Shown here piece by piece: positions 51,466-60,899 of a DNA stretch of 64,000 nt; the stretch's first letter is position 1, and every line of letters starts with the position of its first letter. The translations under genes were made by a program, and so were the position numbers. The stretch is from Myxococcales bacterium. Lineage in GTDB: Bacteria; Myxococcota_A; Polyangia; Polyangiales; Polyangiaceae. The notes under the pieces were generated by a model. It made no database searches and was not told the origin of the DNA. It was given only the letters and a program-made list of their open reading frames with translations. The stretch is taken from NCBI GenBank assembly GCA_016706225.1, contig JADJKB010000025.1, positions 558,001-622,000 of the forward strand. The letters are read 5' to 3'.

Positions 51466-52323
51466 ATGTCGACCGAGGATGAGCGCAAGCTCTTTATTGC
51501 GGGCTTGCCGGATTCCATGACCGAGGACGTGCTGCGGCAGCTCTTCGAGGCGACCGGTGGAACGGTCGTCAACGTGACGCTGCCAAAGCACCGTGACACC
51601 GGACGCCCAAGGGGCTTCGGGTTCGTCACCCTCGCGACGTCCGAACAAGCAGCCGCCGCGCGCGACCAGCTCGATGGGTCGCTGCAGGAGGGCCGCTCCA
51701 TATCCGTGCGTCCATTCCAGTCGGAGCCGCCGCGGCGTGATGCCACCAGCGTCGCGCCTGGGCCGGCCAGCGGAAACACCGGAGATCGCACGCTGTACGT
51801 GGGGAATCTCCCTTACGACGCCGCGCAGACCGATCTCGAGACGGTGTTCAACGAAGTCGGCGTCACGCCCGTTGTGCGCATTCACCTGCCGGTTGGGCCG
51901 GATGGACGGATGCGCGGTTTTGGCTTCGTCACCATGGGCAGCGCCGAGGCTGCGAACGCGGCCATCACTGCGCTGCGCGGTGTGGAGATGAAAGGCCGCG
52001 CGTTGATGGTGAACATCGCTCATCCGCGCGGCGACCGGCCGCCGGGCGCGCCCGGCGGCGACCGGCCGAGCTATGGCGGCGGCGGATACGGCGGCGGCCC
52101 GCCGCGCAGCGGACCGCCAAGCGGCGGAGGTGGCTACCCTGACTTCGCGCCAGGTCCCCCACCGGAGCTCGGCAGGGGCGGGGGCGAACGTCGGGCAGGC
52201 CCTCCCCCCGGGCCCGCTACCGACTGGGACAAGAAGAAAAAGAAGAAGGGTAAGCTCGATCAGGGCGGCGCCAAGAAGGGCCGCGAAAACAAGAAGGACT
52301 GGAAAGACTGGGACGACGACTGA
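51466..52323 (+). CDS. RNA-binding protein with two RRM domains
   Basis: 285 residues. Two RRMs: residues 6-83 (KLFIAGLPDSM; RNP1 RGFGFVTL) and about 105-182 (TLYVGNLPYD; RNP1 RGFGFVTM). A Gly/Pro-rich linker and a Lys/Asp-rich C-terminus follow. Two RRMs in a bacterial protein are rarer than the single-RRM cyanobacterial Rbp type. It may bind AU-rich RNA, for example after cold shock, or organise mRNAs. It lies upstream of mreB, about 260 bases away, and is probably an independent transcript. Confidence 0.9.
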   Translation: MSTEDERKLFIAGLPDSMTEDVLRQLFEATGGTVVNVTLPKHRDTGRPRGFGFVTLATSEQAAAARDQLDGSLQEGRSISVRPFQSEPPRRDATSVAPGPASGNTGDRTLYVGNLPYDAAQTDLETVFNEVGVTPVVRIHLPVGPDGRMRGFGFVTMGSAEAANAAITALRGVEMKGRALMVNIAHPRGDRPPGAPGGDRPSYGGGGYGGGPPRSGPPSGGGGYPDFAPGPPPELGRGGGERRAGPPPGPATDWDKKKKKKGKLDQGGAKKGRENKKDWKDWDDD

Positions 52324-52582
52324 GGTCGTTCCGGGCCTCGCCACCCCTTCTGCCGGCCAAACCCTGGTCTCATGCCTCGACTCCGGTCCGGTCAACGAGG
52401 CCCCGGACGTTGCGGTTCGCCGCAAAAACCAGGCCGTCGAGTGTGCCGGCCGGCGGGCCGTCGCTTCAATCATGGGCGATTGCACCGCGAGTTCCGACCG
52501 TGCTACGTACGGTGCCCCGATTCCCCTCGTGTAGGGAGGTCCGGGTGGGACATTCCCGTCCGCGTCCTCCCGAGAGAAACCG

Positions 52583-53617
52583 ATGATTTTCGACTGGCTC
52601 TACGGCCTGTTCTCGAACGACCTCGCCATCGATCTGGGGACGGCGACGACGCTCATCTACGTGAAGGGTAAAGGCATCGTCAGCTGTGAGCCCAGCGTCG
52701 TTGCGGTGCAGAGGGACGCCCGGGGTGACAAGAAGGTCCTGGCTGTCGGCCGCGAGGCCAAAGAGATGCTCGGCCGCACTCCAGGGAACATTCAGGCCAT
52801 CCGGCCGCTCCGCGATGGTGTCATCGCGGACTTCGAGATCACCGAGGCGATGTTGCGATATTTCATCGCTCGGGCCCACAACCGCCGGACGCTGGTCAAA
52901 CCCCGCATCATCATCTGTGTGCCCTTCGGCATCACCGAGGTCGAGAAGCGGGCCGTCAAGGAGAGCGCCGAGAGTGCCGGCGCCCGCGAGGTGTATCTGA
53001 TCGAAGAGCCGATGGCCGCTGCGATCGGCGCCGGCCTGCCCATCACCGAGCCGAGCGGCAACATGGTCGTGGACATCGGCGGCGGCACCACCGAGGTCGC
53101 GGTGATCTCCCTCGCGGGCATCGTCTACTCCCAAAGTGTGCGCGTCGGCGGCGACAAGATGGACGAGGCGATCGTCGCGTACATGAAGCGGAAGTACAAC
53201 CTCGCGATCGGTGAGCAGTCCGCCGAACGCATCAAGATCACCATCGGCAACGCCTACCCGCTCGACCAGCAGCTCACCATGGAGGTGAAGGGTCGAGACA
53301 TGGTGGCGGGTATCCCCAAGACGGTGGTCGTGAACTCCGACGAGATCCGCGAGGCACTGGCCGAGCCCATCAACGCCATCGTCGAGGCCGTGCTCGTTGC
53401 CCTCGAGCGAACGCCGCCGGAGCTGGCCGCGGACATCGTCGACAAGGGTGTGGTGCTGACCGGCGGCGGGGCGCTGCTCAAGAACATCGACGTACTATTG
53501 CGCGACGAAACCGGGCTTCCCGTGATGGTGGCCGACGATCCAATCAGCGCCGTCGTGCTCGGCAGCGGCAAGACCCTCGATCACATCGAGCTGTTGAAAG
53601 AAGTGACGATCGGTTGA
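52583..53617 (+). CDS. mreB: Rod shape-determining actin homologue MreB
   Basis: 344 residues. Actin-fold motifs: DLAIDLGTATTLIYVKG (phosphate 1), GGGTTEVAVI (phosphate 2), TGGGALLKNI (adenosine). MreB filaments guide peptidoglycan synthesis in elongation. First of the operon mreB-mreC-mreD-PBP2-rodA; ends 37 bases before mreC. Confidence 0.98.
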   Translation: MIFDWLYGLFSNDLAIDLGTATTLIYVKGKGIVSCEPSVVAVQRDARGDKKVLAVGREAKEMLGRTPGNIQAIRPLRDGVIADFEITEAMLRYFIARAHNRRTLVKPRIIICVPFGITEVEKRAVKESAESAGAREVYLIEEPMAAAIGAGLPITEPSGNMVVDIGGGTTEVAVISLAGIVYSQSVRVGGDKMDEAIVAYMKRKYNLAIGEQSAERIKITIGNAYPLDQQLTMEVKGRDMVAGIPKTVVVNSDEIREALAEPINAIVEAVLVALERTPPELAADIVDKGVVLTGGGALLKNIDVLLRDETGLPVMVADDPISAVVLGSGKTLDHIELLKEVTIG

Positions 53618-53654
53618 TCGTCACGAGCCGTATTCGCAGCTCGAGGAGGCCGAA

Positions 53655-54533
53655 GTGAGCTCGTTTCGCCGCTACCGCGACATCCTGATCGTGGTGCTCC
53701 TGCTCGCGGTGCCGTTCTTCTTTCTCCGCGCCAGCATCCGCCGTCCAGAAGACATGAGCGTGGTGGACCGCGCCATCATGCGTGTGGCTGCACCGCTCGA
53801 GTACGTGTCCGCGGCCCTGGCCCGCGGTGTCTCCGGTTTGTTCGGCGACTACGTCTACCTGGTGGACGTGAAGAAGGACAACGACAAGCTGGCCTACGAA
53901 AACGCGCGCCTGCGCTCCGAGGTGCGCCAGCTGAAGAGCGCCGAGGCCGAGAACGTACGCTTGCGGCGTCTGCTGAACCTGCGCGACACCATCAGCTCGG
54001 AGACGGCTAGCGCCGTCGTGATCGGCAAGGACGCCACGGAGTTCTTCCGTGTGGCCCACGTCACGCTCGACAACCCGGGGGTGCAGGTGAAACCCGGCAT
54101 GCCGGTGCTGTCGTTCGACGGCACCGTTGGCACCGTGCTGCGGGTGGCCGGCGACAAGGTCGATGTGGAGCTGACCGTCGACAGCGGGTTCGGGGTCGAC
54201 GTGGTCGTGGAGCGGACCGGCGCTCGGGGCTTCGTGCGCGGCATCGGCGATCGCAGCCGTTACGGCGTACGCGTCGAGTACGTGCAGCGCAGCGACGAGG
54301 TCGACGTCGGTGACGTGCTCCTGACCAGCGGGGTTGGCTGTCGGTTCCCCAAGGGTGTGCCGGTGGCGCGGGTGAACAAGGTCGTGAAGCGCGACTTCGG
54401 CATGTACCAGAGCGTCGACGCCGAGCCGACGGTGGACTTCTCGCGTCTCGAAGAGGTGCTGATCGTGCTCTCCGACTCCAAGGACTGCGAGGCGAAGGGC
54501 GGGAGCCAGCGCCGTCCCCGGGCAAAGCTTTGA
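53655..54533 (+). CDS. mreC: Rod shape-determining protein MreC
   Basis: 292 residues from GTG 53655. N-terminal membrane helix (DILIVVLLLAVPFFFLRA) then a coiled-coil (NDKLAYENARLRSEVRQLKSAEAENVRLRRLL) and the periplasmic beta-domains (RVAHVTLDNPGVQVKPGMPVL, GVDVVVERTGARGFVRG). It links MreB to PBP2 and the wall. Typical length. Confidence 0.97.
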   Translation: MSSFRRYRDILIVVLLLAVPFFFLRASIRRPEDMSVVDRAIMRVAAPLEYVSAALARGVSGLFGDYVYLVDVKKDNDKLAYENARLRSEVRQLKSAEAENVRLRRLLNLRDTISSETASAVVIGKDATEFFRVAHVTLDNPGVQVKPGMPVLSFDGTVGTVLRVAGDKVDVELTVDSGFGVDVVVERTGARGFVRGIGDRSRYGVRVEYVQRSDEVDVGDVLLTSGVGCRFPKGVPVARVNKVVKRDFGMYQSVDAEPTVDFSRLEEVLIVLSDSKDCEAKGGSQRRPRAKL

Positions 54534-54540
54534 GGCGGAC

Positions 54541-55068
54541 ATGCGCAACGCCGCCTTCCTCGCCATAGGCATTGTCCTGATCCTGATTCAGGCCAACCTG
54601 TACCGACTGCTGGGCTGGCTGCACGTCAATGGCGCGACGCCGAGCCTGATCCTGCCGTTGATCATCTTCCTGGGCGTGCACGAGAGCTCGATGGCGCGGG
54701 GCGCGTTGCTCGCCTTTGCCCTCGGCTACTTCCTCGACATCGTGGGTTCCGCGCCGATGTGGCTGTTCACCTTCGTGACGGTGGCCATCTGGTGGTTGAG
54801 CCGCATGGCTGGGGTTCGGCTCACGGCACAGACCTTCGTGACGCGGATGTCGCTGGGTTTCGTGTTTGCCCTGATCGAGGCCGGCATCGTCTTGATCCTG
54901 CTCGCCGTTTTTGGTGCCGACACGCGACGCCCGCTCGAGATCGGCCGCATCGTCTTTCCGCGCGCAGTCGCCACCGCGCTGTTTGCCCCGCTTGTCTTCT
55001 ACATCGCTCAGCGCCTGCACCAGAGCACACAACCGGTGCACGGCAGCGCCGAGGGGACGCAGCGGTGA
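54541..55068 (+). CDS. mreD: Rod shape-determining membrane protein MreD
   Basis: 175 residues, about five membrane helices (FLAIGIVLILIQANLYRLLGWLH, SLILPLIIFLGVH, ALLAFALGYFLDIVGSAPMWLF, LGFVFALIEAGIVLILLAVFG, ALFAPLVFYIAQRL). Completes the MreBCD set; its stop overlaps the GTG of the PBP2 gene. Confidence 0.93.
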   Translation: MRNAAFLAIGIVLILIQANLYRLLGWLHVNGATPSLILPLIIFLGVHESSMARGALLAFALGYFLDIVGSAPMWLFTFVTVAIWWLSRMAGVRLTAQTFVTRMSLGFVFALIEAGIVLILLAVFGADTRRPLEIGRIVFPRAVATALFAPLVFYIAQRLHQSTQPVHGSAEGTQR

Positions 55069-57005
55069 CCATCCTCGTCCAGCGTTCGGACGTGGGGGAA
55101 TTCCGGCGGCGTTACCGTTGGATGGTGCTGGTGATTCTGGCCGGATTTCTCGCGCTGTTCGGCCGCCTCTTGCAGCTGCAGGTGCTGGAGGGGGATCTGC
55201 ACCGGGCGCAGGCCCGCAAGAACATCATCGGCGAGCTCTCGCTGGCGACGACCCGCGGTGTGATCCGGGACGCTTTCGGGAAGGTGCTCGCGGCCAACCG
55301 TCCCTCGTACAACGTGTATGCGGTACCGGAGCAGGTCGACATGGAGAAGACCTGGCCGCGCGTGATGCAGCTGATGGCCCTCGACGACGGCGAGAGAGAG
55401 GAGCTCACCAAGAAGCTCATGGACGCGCGCGCCGCCGAAGGAACGCGGCCCAGTCAGCAGACCCTGCTACGGGTGGACGTCGATCGCGACGTCGTGGCGG
55501 CGTTGAAGACCCACGAGGATGACCTCAAGGGCGTCGAGGTGGTGCCGGTCCCGGTGCGTTATTACCCGCATGGCGAGCTCGGCGCTCATCTGATCGGATA
55601 CATGCGCGAGATCGACCCGGACACGTTGGCCCGCTACGAGGGGCGGGGCTACCGCGCGGGGGATCAGCTGGGCGCGGTGGGTGTCGAGCGGCGCTGGGAG
55701 AGTTACCTGAGGGGTCAGCGAGGGTGGCGCAAGGTGCTGCGTGGCATCAACAAACGCGCGGCTCGAGAGGACCTCGAACCCAAGTACCTCGAAGAGCCGC
55801 GGCGGCTCGAGCCCGTGCCTGGGCGGGACGTTTCGCTCACGGTCGACATCGAGCTCGAACGGGCCATCGAAAAAGCCATGCGTGGCCAGCTGGCTGGCGC
55901 GGTCGTGGTGATCGATGTGCGAACCGGCCGCTTGCTGGCTGCGGTGTCCAAGCCGAGCTTCGACCCCAACATCGTCTCGGGCGGCAGCGGCCTGCGCGCG
56001 GTGCGAGACAGCTTTCGGCGGCTGTACGCAGACCCGCTTCGCCCGACATTGGACAAGACCATCTCCGCTGCGTATCCGCCTGGGTCGACCTACAAACCAT
56101 TCTCCGCCCTGGCTGCGCTCGCCGAGGGCGTGATCACACCGAACACTCGCTTCGACTGTCGCGGCGGCTACGAATACGGTCGGCGCTTCTTCCGCTGCAC
56201 CGGCGTGCACGGAACCGTCGGGCTGCACGAGGCCATCGTCCGCTCGTGCAACACGTATTTCTACCACGTGGGTGAGAACATCCAGATCGACAGCCTCGCC
56301 AGGATCGGGATGGACTTCGGCTTCGGGGTCAAGACCGGCATCGGTGTGAACCCGGAGGCGCGCGGCCGCATGCCCACCCGCGCTTGGTACACCCGACGCT
56401 ACAAGGGTGCGTTCCGTGGCGGTTTCACCCTGCTGGCCTCCATCGGTCAGGGAGCCGCGACCGTGACTGCGCTGCAGCTCGCGCTGGCGTACGGGGCCCT
56501 CGCCAACGGCGGCACGTTGTATCAGCCACAGGTCGTGCGCAGCATCGAGACCAGCGACGGCACCGTGGTGCAGGAGTTCCCGCCGCGGGTTCGTCGCATG
56601 GTAAGCGTCTCGGAGAGCAACCTCACGAGCGTGAAAGCAGGGCTGACGGGGGTCGTCGTCGAGCGCGAGGGGACGGCTTACCACGAGACTCTGCCCGGCA
56701 CGGACATGGCCGGAAAGACCGGCACCGCGCAGGTGAGTCACGTGACGCCGCGTGGTGTCGATCCCGGTAAGGTCTGGTATTTCAACCGCGACCACGCCTG
56801 GTTCGCCGGTTACGCGCCCGCGCGCTCGCCAGAGATCGCCTTCGTCGTGCTGGTCGAGCACGGCGGGGCCGGCGGCAAGAACGCCGTGCCAATCGGCTCC
56901 CGCCTGGTGCGCGACTGGGACAAACTCAAAGAGAAGCGCGCGACGGCCCGCGCCTCGGCGCGCCGACCGCCTTCGAAAAAGGGTGATCCAGATGGCACGC
57001 GGTGA
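55065..57005 (+). CDS. mrdA: Penicillin-binding protein 2 (elongasome transpeptidase)
   Basis: 646 residues from GTG 55065. One N-terminal helix (WMVLVILAGFLALFGRLL), then the PBP dimerisation domain. The transpeptidase motifs are STYK with Ser341 and Lys344, SCN at 394-396, and KTG at 551-553. It cross-links peptidoglycan during elongation together with RodA. Its stop lies inside the start of rodA (overlap of 14 bases). Confidence 0.96.
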   Translation: MTILVQRSDVGEFRRRYRWMVLVILAGFLALFGRLLQLQVLEGDLHRAQARKNIIGELSLATTRGVIRDAFGKVLAANRPSYNVYAVPEQVDMEKTWPRVMQLMALDDGEREELTKKLMDARAAEGTRPSQQTLLRVDVDRDVVAALKTHEDDLKGVEVVPVPVRYYPHGELGAHLIGYMREIDPDTLARYEGRGYRAGDQLGAVGVERRWESYLRGQRGWRKVLRGINKRAAREDLEPKYLEEPRRLEPVPGRDVSLTVDIELERAIEKAMRGQLAGAVVVIDVRTGRLLAAVSKPSFDPNIVSGGSGLRAVRDSFRRLYADPLRPTLDKTISAAYPPGSTYKPFSALAALAEGVITPNTRFDCRGGYEYGRRFFRCTGVHGTVGLHEAIVRSCNTYFYHVGENIQIDSLARIGMDFGFGVKTGIGVNPEARGRMPTRAWYTRRYKGAFRGGFTLLASIGQGAATVTALQLALAYGALANGGTLYQPQVVRSIETSDGTVVQEFPPRVRRMVSVSESNLTSVKAGLTGVVVEREGTAYHETLPGTDMAGKTGTAQVSHVTPRGVDPGKVWYFNRDHAWFAGYAPARSPEIAFVVLVEHGGAGGKNAVPIGSRLVRDWDKLKEKRATARASARRPPSKKGDPDGTR

Positions 57006-58113
57006 CCGGGTCTCGTTTCGAGGCGGCACGCAGATCGACATGCCGCTGCTCTTGGTCATCGTGGCGGTGGCCACCATGGGCGTGGTCAATCTCTACAGCG
57101 CGACCAGCGTGTACGTCGACGCCGGCCGGCGCGCGGCCCTGGCCGACATCTACGTCTCGCAGGTCTACTGGTTCGTCGTGGGGGGACTCCTGGCGCTCGT
57201 GGTCGCGGCGGTCGACTACCGGCACTTCGAGCGCCTCGCCTACTTCTTCTACGTCGGTGGGATCATCTCCCTCGGGCTGGTGTTCGTCCTGGGTGCCGAC
57301 ATCCGGGGGTCTTCACGCTGGATCCAGATCGGCAGCTTCAATTTTCAGCCCAGCGAGTTCATCAAGATCCTGATCATCTTGGTGGTCGCCAAGTACCTGC
57401 ACGACGATCCGAAGACCGAACCGCGCACGCTGATCGATCTGGCCCCGGCGGCGGGGCTGGTCGCCCTGCCGGTCGTGTTGGTGATGGCGCAGCCCGATCT
57501 GGGGACGTCACTCATCTACTTGCTGACGGCGGCCAGCATGTTGGCGATGACCAAGGTCCGCACGCAGAGCGTCGTGACGTTGGTGGTGGCTGCCGGCACA
57601 TCGATCCCGCTGGCGTGGAAGTACGTGCTCCGGGACTACCAGAAGAACCGCATCACCAGCTTCCTCGACCCCGAGCACGACAAGACCGGCATCGGCTGGC
57701 ACGCCTTCCAGTCGCGAACCGCCATCGGCAACGGGGGGCTGAGTGGCGAGGGGTTCATGCAGGGCACGCAGAACCAGTTTGGGTTCGTGCCCGATCAGGT
57801 CTCGGATTTCCCATTCGCCGTGTTTGCCGAAGACTGGGGGCTCCTGGGCTCCGTGCTCCTGCTCGCGACCTATTGTTTCGTGTGCATCTGGGCGGTGCAC
57901 GTCGCCTCGCAGTCCAAGGATCGATTCGGTGCCGCGGTGGCCGTTGGTGTCGGCGCTCTGTTCTTCTGGCACACCGTGTTCAACATCGGCATGGCCGTCG
58001 GCATCTTGCCGGTGGTCGGGATCACGCTGCCGCTGTTTTCCTACGGCGGCTCCAGCGTCGTCACGATGTTGATCGGTTTGGGGCTCCTGATGAGTGTGTC
58101 CATGCGCCGCTGA
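56992..58113 (+). CDS. rodA: RodA, SEDS-family peptidoglycan polymerase
   Basis: 373 residues from ATG 56992. Ten-helix SEDS protein: signature stretches NLYSATS, QPSEFIKI, QPDLGTSLIY, GWHAFQSRTAIGNGG, FAEDWGLLGS, and VVGITLPLFSYGGSS. It polymerises glycan strands as a complex with PBP2. Last gene of the mre operon; followed by the repeat cluster. Confidence 0.97.
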   Translation: MARGDRVSFRGGTQIDMPLLLVIVAVATMGVVNLYSATSVYVDAGRRAALADIYVSQVYWFVVGGLLALVVAAVDYRHFERLAYFFYVGGIISLGLVFVLGADIRGSSRWIQIGSFNFQPSEFIKILIILVVAKYLHDDPKTEPRTLIDLAPAAGLVALPVVLVMAQPDLGTSLIYLLTAASMLAMTKVRTQSVVTLVVAAGTSIPLAWKYVLRDYQKNRITSFLDPEHDKTGIGWHAFQSRTAIGNGGLSGEGFMQGTQNQFGFVPDQVSDFPFAVFAEDWGLLGSVLLLATYCFVCIWAVHVASQSKDRFGAAVAVGVGALFFWHTVFNIGMAVGILPVVGITLPLFSYGGSSVVTMLIGLGLLMSVSMRR

Positions 58114-58137
58114 CGCTGTGTGGTCGGTCCGCGTCAA

Positions 58138-58287
58138 TTACAGGACGCCAGAAGGCCCGAGATTCAAAACGACACTCAGCAAGACGCTCTGCTCTGCGCT
58201 GCTGATCAGTCGGAGAGAGTTACAGGAAGGCGGAAGGGCCGAGATTCAAAACGACTCAGAGCAAGGCGCTCTGCTCTGCTCTGCTCT
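58138..58287. repeat. Two direct copies of a ~65-base sequence
   Basis: Copy A (58138 to about 58205) and copy B (58220 to about 58287) share TTACAGGA...GGCGGAAG/GGCC, CGAGATTCAAAACGAC, GCTCTGCTCTG with small differences. They start 24 bases after rodA. Copy B runs into the CTGCT microsatellite. Confidence 0.8.
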
Positions 58288-58375
58288 GCTCTGCTCTGCT
58301 CTGCTCTGCTCTGCTCTGCTCTGCTCTGCTCTGCTCTGCTCGAATTCAAATCTCTCGTCTTCCGCCTTCCTGTAA
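58220..58375. repeat. 17-base inverted repeat framing the CTGCT run
   Basis: TTACAGGAAGGCGGAAG at 58220-58236 and its exact complement at 58359-58375 enclose the microsatellite and parts of copy B. The whole 156-base unit could form a large hairpin. The inner flanks (GAGATTCAAAACG and CGAATTCAAATCTC) are also roughly complementary in part. Confidence 0.85.
58268..58341. repeat. (CTGCT)14 pentanucleotide microsatellite
   Basis: A perfect period-5 run of 74 bases, 14 whole CTGCT units at 58271-58340 and flanking partial bases. Such runs change length by slipped-strand mispairing. It lies between rodA and the minus-strand membrane gene; reading through it gives only low-complexity peptides, so it is not coding here. 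Confidence 0.97.
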
Positions 58376-58413
58376 AATCTCTGCTTCTTCGATTTCACCC
58401 TGTGCTGCGGGGC

Positions 58414-60291
58414 TCAGTCGCCGGGGTCGGTTCGGACCCACAGTTCGAGGGTGCCCATGTGTTGCCCGTAGGGTGTCCGATAGCTCGAATCGCGCCGATA
58501 GTGGCGAGGTAGCCAGTCGTCGAGGAAGCGCTTCACCACGCTGCCCGCGGCGCTGTTGCTGTTCCAGTGGGCGAACACGATTGCCCAGAGCTCGCGCTCG
58601 GCAGGGCGGATGACGACGACCCGCGGCAGATGGCGTTCGAGCTCCGCGAGGTCCGCTTCCAGCAGGCGCGGCGCATACTGATCGACGAACACCACCGCCC
58701 CCCGCAGTTTTGGCCGGGGGCGCCCGATCAGGGCCGCGATCTCCAGGTCCTCGGGCAAGACCAGCACGGTGTCCGTCTCGCGGGTGAGCTCCCGTGCGCG
58801 GAGCGCCGCCTTCACGATCGGCAGGGCCGACTCCCGGACGAACAGCCCGCCCCAGTTGCCTCCGGGGCCGATGGCGGTGTCTGCCGCGAGCATGCGATCT
58901 AGCTTGGGGGAGAACAGCGCCGCCAGGGCGAGGCAGAACACGCCGAGCTTGGCCCGCGGCAGGCCGGCCTGATCGAACGCCATGAACAGGAACGCGAGGG
59001 CGACCGGAATGATCGGGTTGGGATCGTAGAACGGACGAAACTCGGGGGACGACAGGTTGTGCGCGAGGGCAATCGAGAGCGCGATGGCCGCGATGCAATT
59101 GAGGGCGTGCCCCCTGCTGTGTCGTTGGCTCTCGTTCGCGTCCAACCGCTCGGGGCGGTTCAAATGCGCGACGAAGCTGAGGGCCAGGAAAAAGAGCCCG
59201 AAATTCGGCACCAGCCGTAGCTGCTCGGTCCAGTAGGCGAGCGCTGGCGGCAGGCTGCGGACGTGGGCCGCCAGGAGCGCGGTCGCCGTCCCGAACGCGA
59301 GCGTCGCGAAGCCGAACACCAGGGCCGCGCGCCGGCGGGTGAGGGTTTGCTCCGTGTCGTGCGCTCCGAGGTGCAGGCCGTCGGGGCTGCGCACGAGTCG
59401 GACCAGCACGAACGCGATGGCGACCGTGAGCAGCAGGGACGCGGGGTAGGCCGGCGCGCCCAGCACGTAGTGTCCCAGGTTTGCCATCACCGAACGGCTG
59501 CCGCCTTTCAGCGCGGGGCCGTCCGCGAAGGCCGCGCGATAAAACGCCAAGGGCGAGCTGTCGATGAGGACGAGCGCCGCCCCGACGCAAGCGAGGCCAA
59601 CGCCGACACCCAGGCACCAGGCGAGGGTTTCTCGCTTGACCGTTCGTCGCTCGACTCGGGCAAACAGCAGGCGGTAGACGAACACGCACGGAAAACCCAG
59701 GAGTGCTCCGACCGCGGTGCTCTGTTTGAAGAACACCGTGATGGCGGCGAGGGCGCCGGCCATCACCCAGGCGTTCTTTCGCGTCCGGTCCCGGGCATGG
59801 GTGAGGGCACGCGCGCCGAAGGCAACGCTGGTCCAGACAACGAGCGCAGCAGTCTGGTCGTACGCGCACTCTTTCAACCCGCGGAACAGCACCACCGCGG
59901 AAGCAAATGCAACGAGCAGAGCGTTCTCGCGGGTGGTGAAGGGCCGGGTGATCGTGTAGCCGAGCAGGGCCATTGCGATCTGGCAGACCGCGATCAGCCC
60001 CAGCTCGTCGAGCAGGCGCGCCTCGCCGCCGAGGTGACGGAGCGCCGCCAAGAGCAGCATGCTCCCCGGCGGGATGGGCAGGACAAAGTCGATGTAGGGG
60101 CGCTGCCCGGAGAAGAAGTAGCGGGCGATGGGGCCGGACCAGCCGCTGAACTCCACGTCTCCGATGGCGTTGTTGGTCAGCCGGGGGACCGCGAACGCCG
60201 CGAAAACACCGACCAACCCCAGCAGCAGGGCGAGGCCGAAGGTCGTCAGTCGACGTGCCTCGGCCACCGGGGGAGGGGGCTTTGCGCTCAT
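58414..60291 (-). CDS. Large polytopic GT-C-like membrane protein
   Basis: 625 residues starting at ATG 60291. About 11-12 membrane segments. The first loop carries DVEFSGWSGPIARYFFSGQRPYIDFVLPIPPG, in the style of GT-C glycosyltransferases (acidic first loop, then PxxP). The C-terminal soluble domain (about 480-625) has alternating strands and helices (TDTVLVLPEDLEIAALIGRP, VVFVDQYAPRLLEADL). Such enzymes use polyprenyl-linked sugars. Substrate unknown. Ends 39 bases beyond the right inverted-repeat arm. Confidence 0.75.
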   Translation of the reverse strand: MSAKPPPPVAEARRLTTFGLALLLGLVGVFAAFAVPRLTNNAIGDVEFSGWSGPIARYFFSGQRPYIDFVLPIPPGSMLLLAALRHLGGEARLLDELGLIAVCQIAMALLGYTITRPFTTRENALLVAFASAVVLFRGLKECAYDQTAALVVWTSVAFGARALTHARDRTRKNAWVMAGALAAITVFFKQSTAVGALLGFPCVFVYRLLFARVERRTVKRETLAWCLGVGVGLACVGAALVLIDSSPLAFYRAAFADGPALKGGSRSVMANLGHYVLGAPAYPASLLLTVAIAFVLVRLVRSPDGLHLGAHDTEQTLTRRRAALVFGFATLAFGTATALLAAHVRSLPPALAYWTEQLRLVPNFGLFFLALSFVAHLNRPERLDANESQRHSRGHALNCIAAIALSIALAHNLSSPEFRPFYDPNPIIPVALAFLFMAFDQAGLPRAKLGVFCLALAALFSPKLDRMLAADTAIGPGGNWGGLFVRESALPIVKAALRARELTRETDTVLVLPEDLEIAALIGRPRPKLRGAVVFVDQYAPRLLEADLAELERHLPRVVVIRPAERELWAIVFAHWNSNSAAGSVVKRFLDDWLPRHYRRDSSYRTPYGQHMGTLELWVRTDPGD

Positions 60292-60433
60292 CCGGCTGGG
60301 GATCCTGCCACGGTCCGACCCGGCGGCGGTGGGGCAGCCCGGAAGTTTTCTCGCCGGGCTGCCTGCTGTGATGTACACTTCCGTAAGCTCGAGTCAGTCG
60401 CTCGGGTTCGTGCATTGCTTCAAGGAGGCCCAC

Positions 60434-60868
60434 GTGAGGTCGAGTCTCGCCCGCGTCATCGGAGTTTGCTTTACAGCGTTCGTCGGCATGCCATTGATCA
60501 CGACCTCCTCTTGCGCTTCCAGCGACGAGAACGACAGCGTGTTCACCGGTGGGTCCGGCGGTAAGTTGGACGCCCAGCCCGACAAGGGTGGCGGTGGCTC
60601 CAGCGGCAGTGGTGCCAGCGGGGGCTTCCCGAGTGGCGGCGGTAGCGGCGGCGTGACGACTGGCGGCGGCGGCGCTGGCGGCGGCGGCGGCACGACCGGC
60701 GGCACCGGTGGCGGCGGCACTGGCGGTAGCACGGGCACCTGCAACCCGCAGACCTGCCCGACCCCGGCTGCGCCGGCGGTGAAGTGTTGCGTGACGGCCA
60801 ACGGGCCGTGCGGCGTCGACTACAAGCAGGGCGCAGGCTGTCAGGTCCCGCAGACCGGCGACATCTGA
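60434..60868 (+). CDS. Gly-rich lipoprotein
   Basis: 144 residues from GTG 60434; AAGGAGG at 60422-60428 sets the start. The lipobox is TTSSC (Cys27). A 60-residue Gly/Ser/Thr stretch (GGGG-type) links it to a Cys-containing end (CNPQTCPTP, VKCCVTANGPCGVDY, GAGCQVP), a common Polyangiales surface-lipoprotein design. It is divergent from the GT-C-like gene and ends just before a bidirectional terminator. Confidence 0.8.
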   Translation: MRSSLARVIGVCFTAFVGMPLITTSSCASSDENDSVFTGGSGGKLDAQPDKGGGGSSGSGASGGFPSGGGSGGVTTGGGGAGGGGGTTGGTGGGGTGGSTGTCNPQTCPTPAAPAVKCCVTANGPCGVDYKQGAGCQVPQTGDI

Positions 60869-60899
60869 GTTCAGCGCGGCTCCGAAACGAGCCAAGACC

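Noticed and set aside
55467..57089. Minus-strand ORF of 540 codons
   Set aside because: Shadow of PBP2; no export signal or domain.
58094..58375. 93-codon ORF through the CTGCT run (ALLCS repeats)
   Set aside because: Open only because a 5-base repeat cycles through three frames without stops; overlaps the rodA end and has no ribosome site.
58220..58375. CRISPR-like array
   Set aside because: Repeats are contiguous 5-base units and one inverted pair, with no regularly spaced spacers and no cas genes.
58346..60895. Minus-strand ORF of 849 codons overlapping the membrane protein in another frame
   Set aside because: Arg/Pro/Ala-rich frame without motifs; the alternative frame gives a coherent 12-helix protein.
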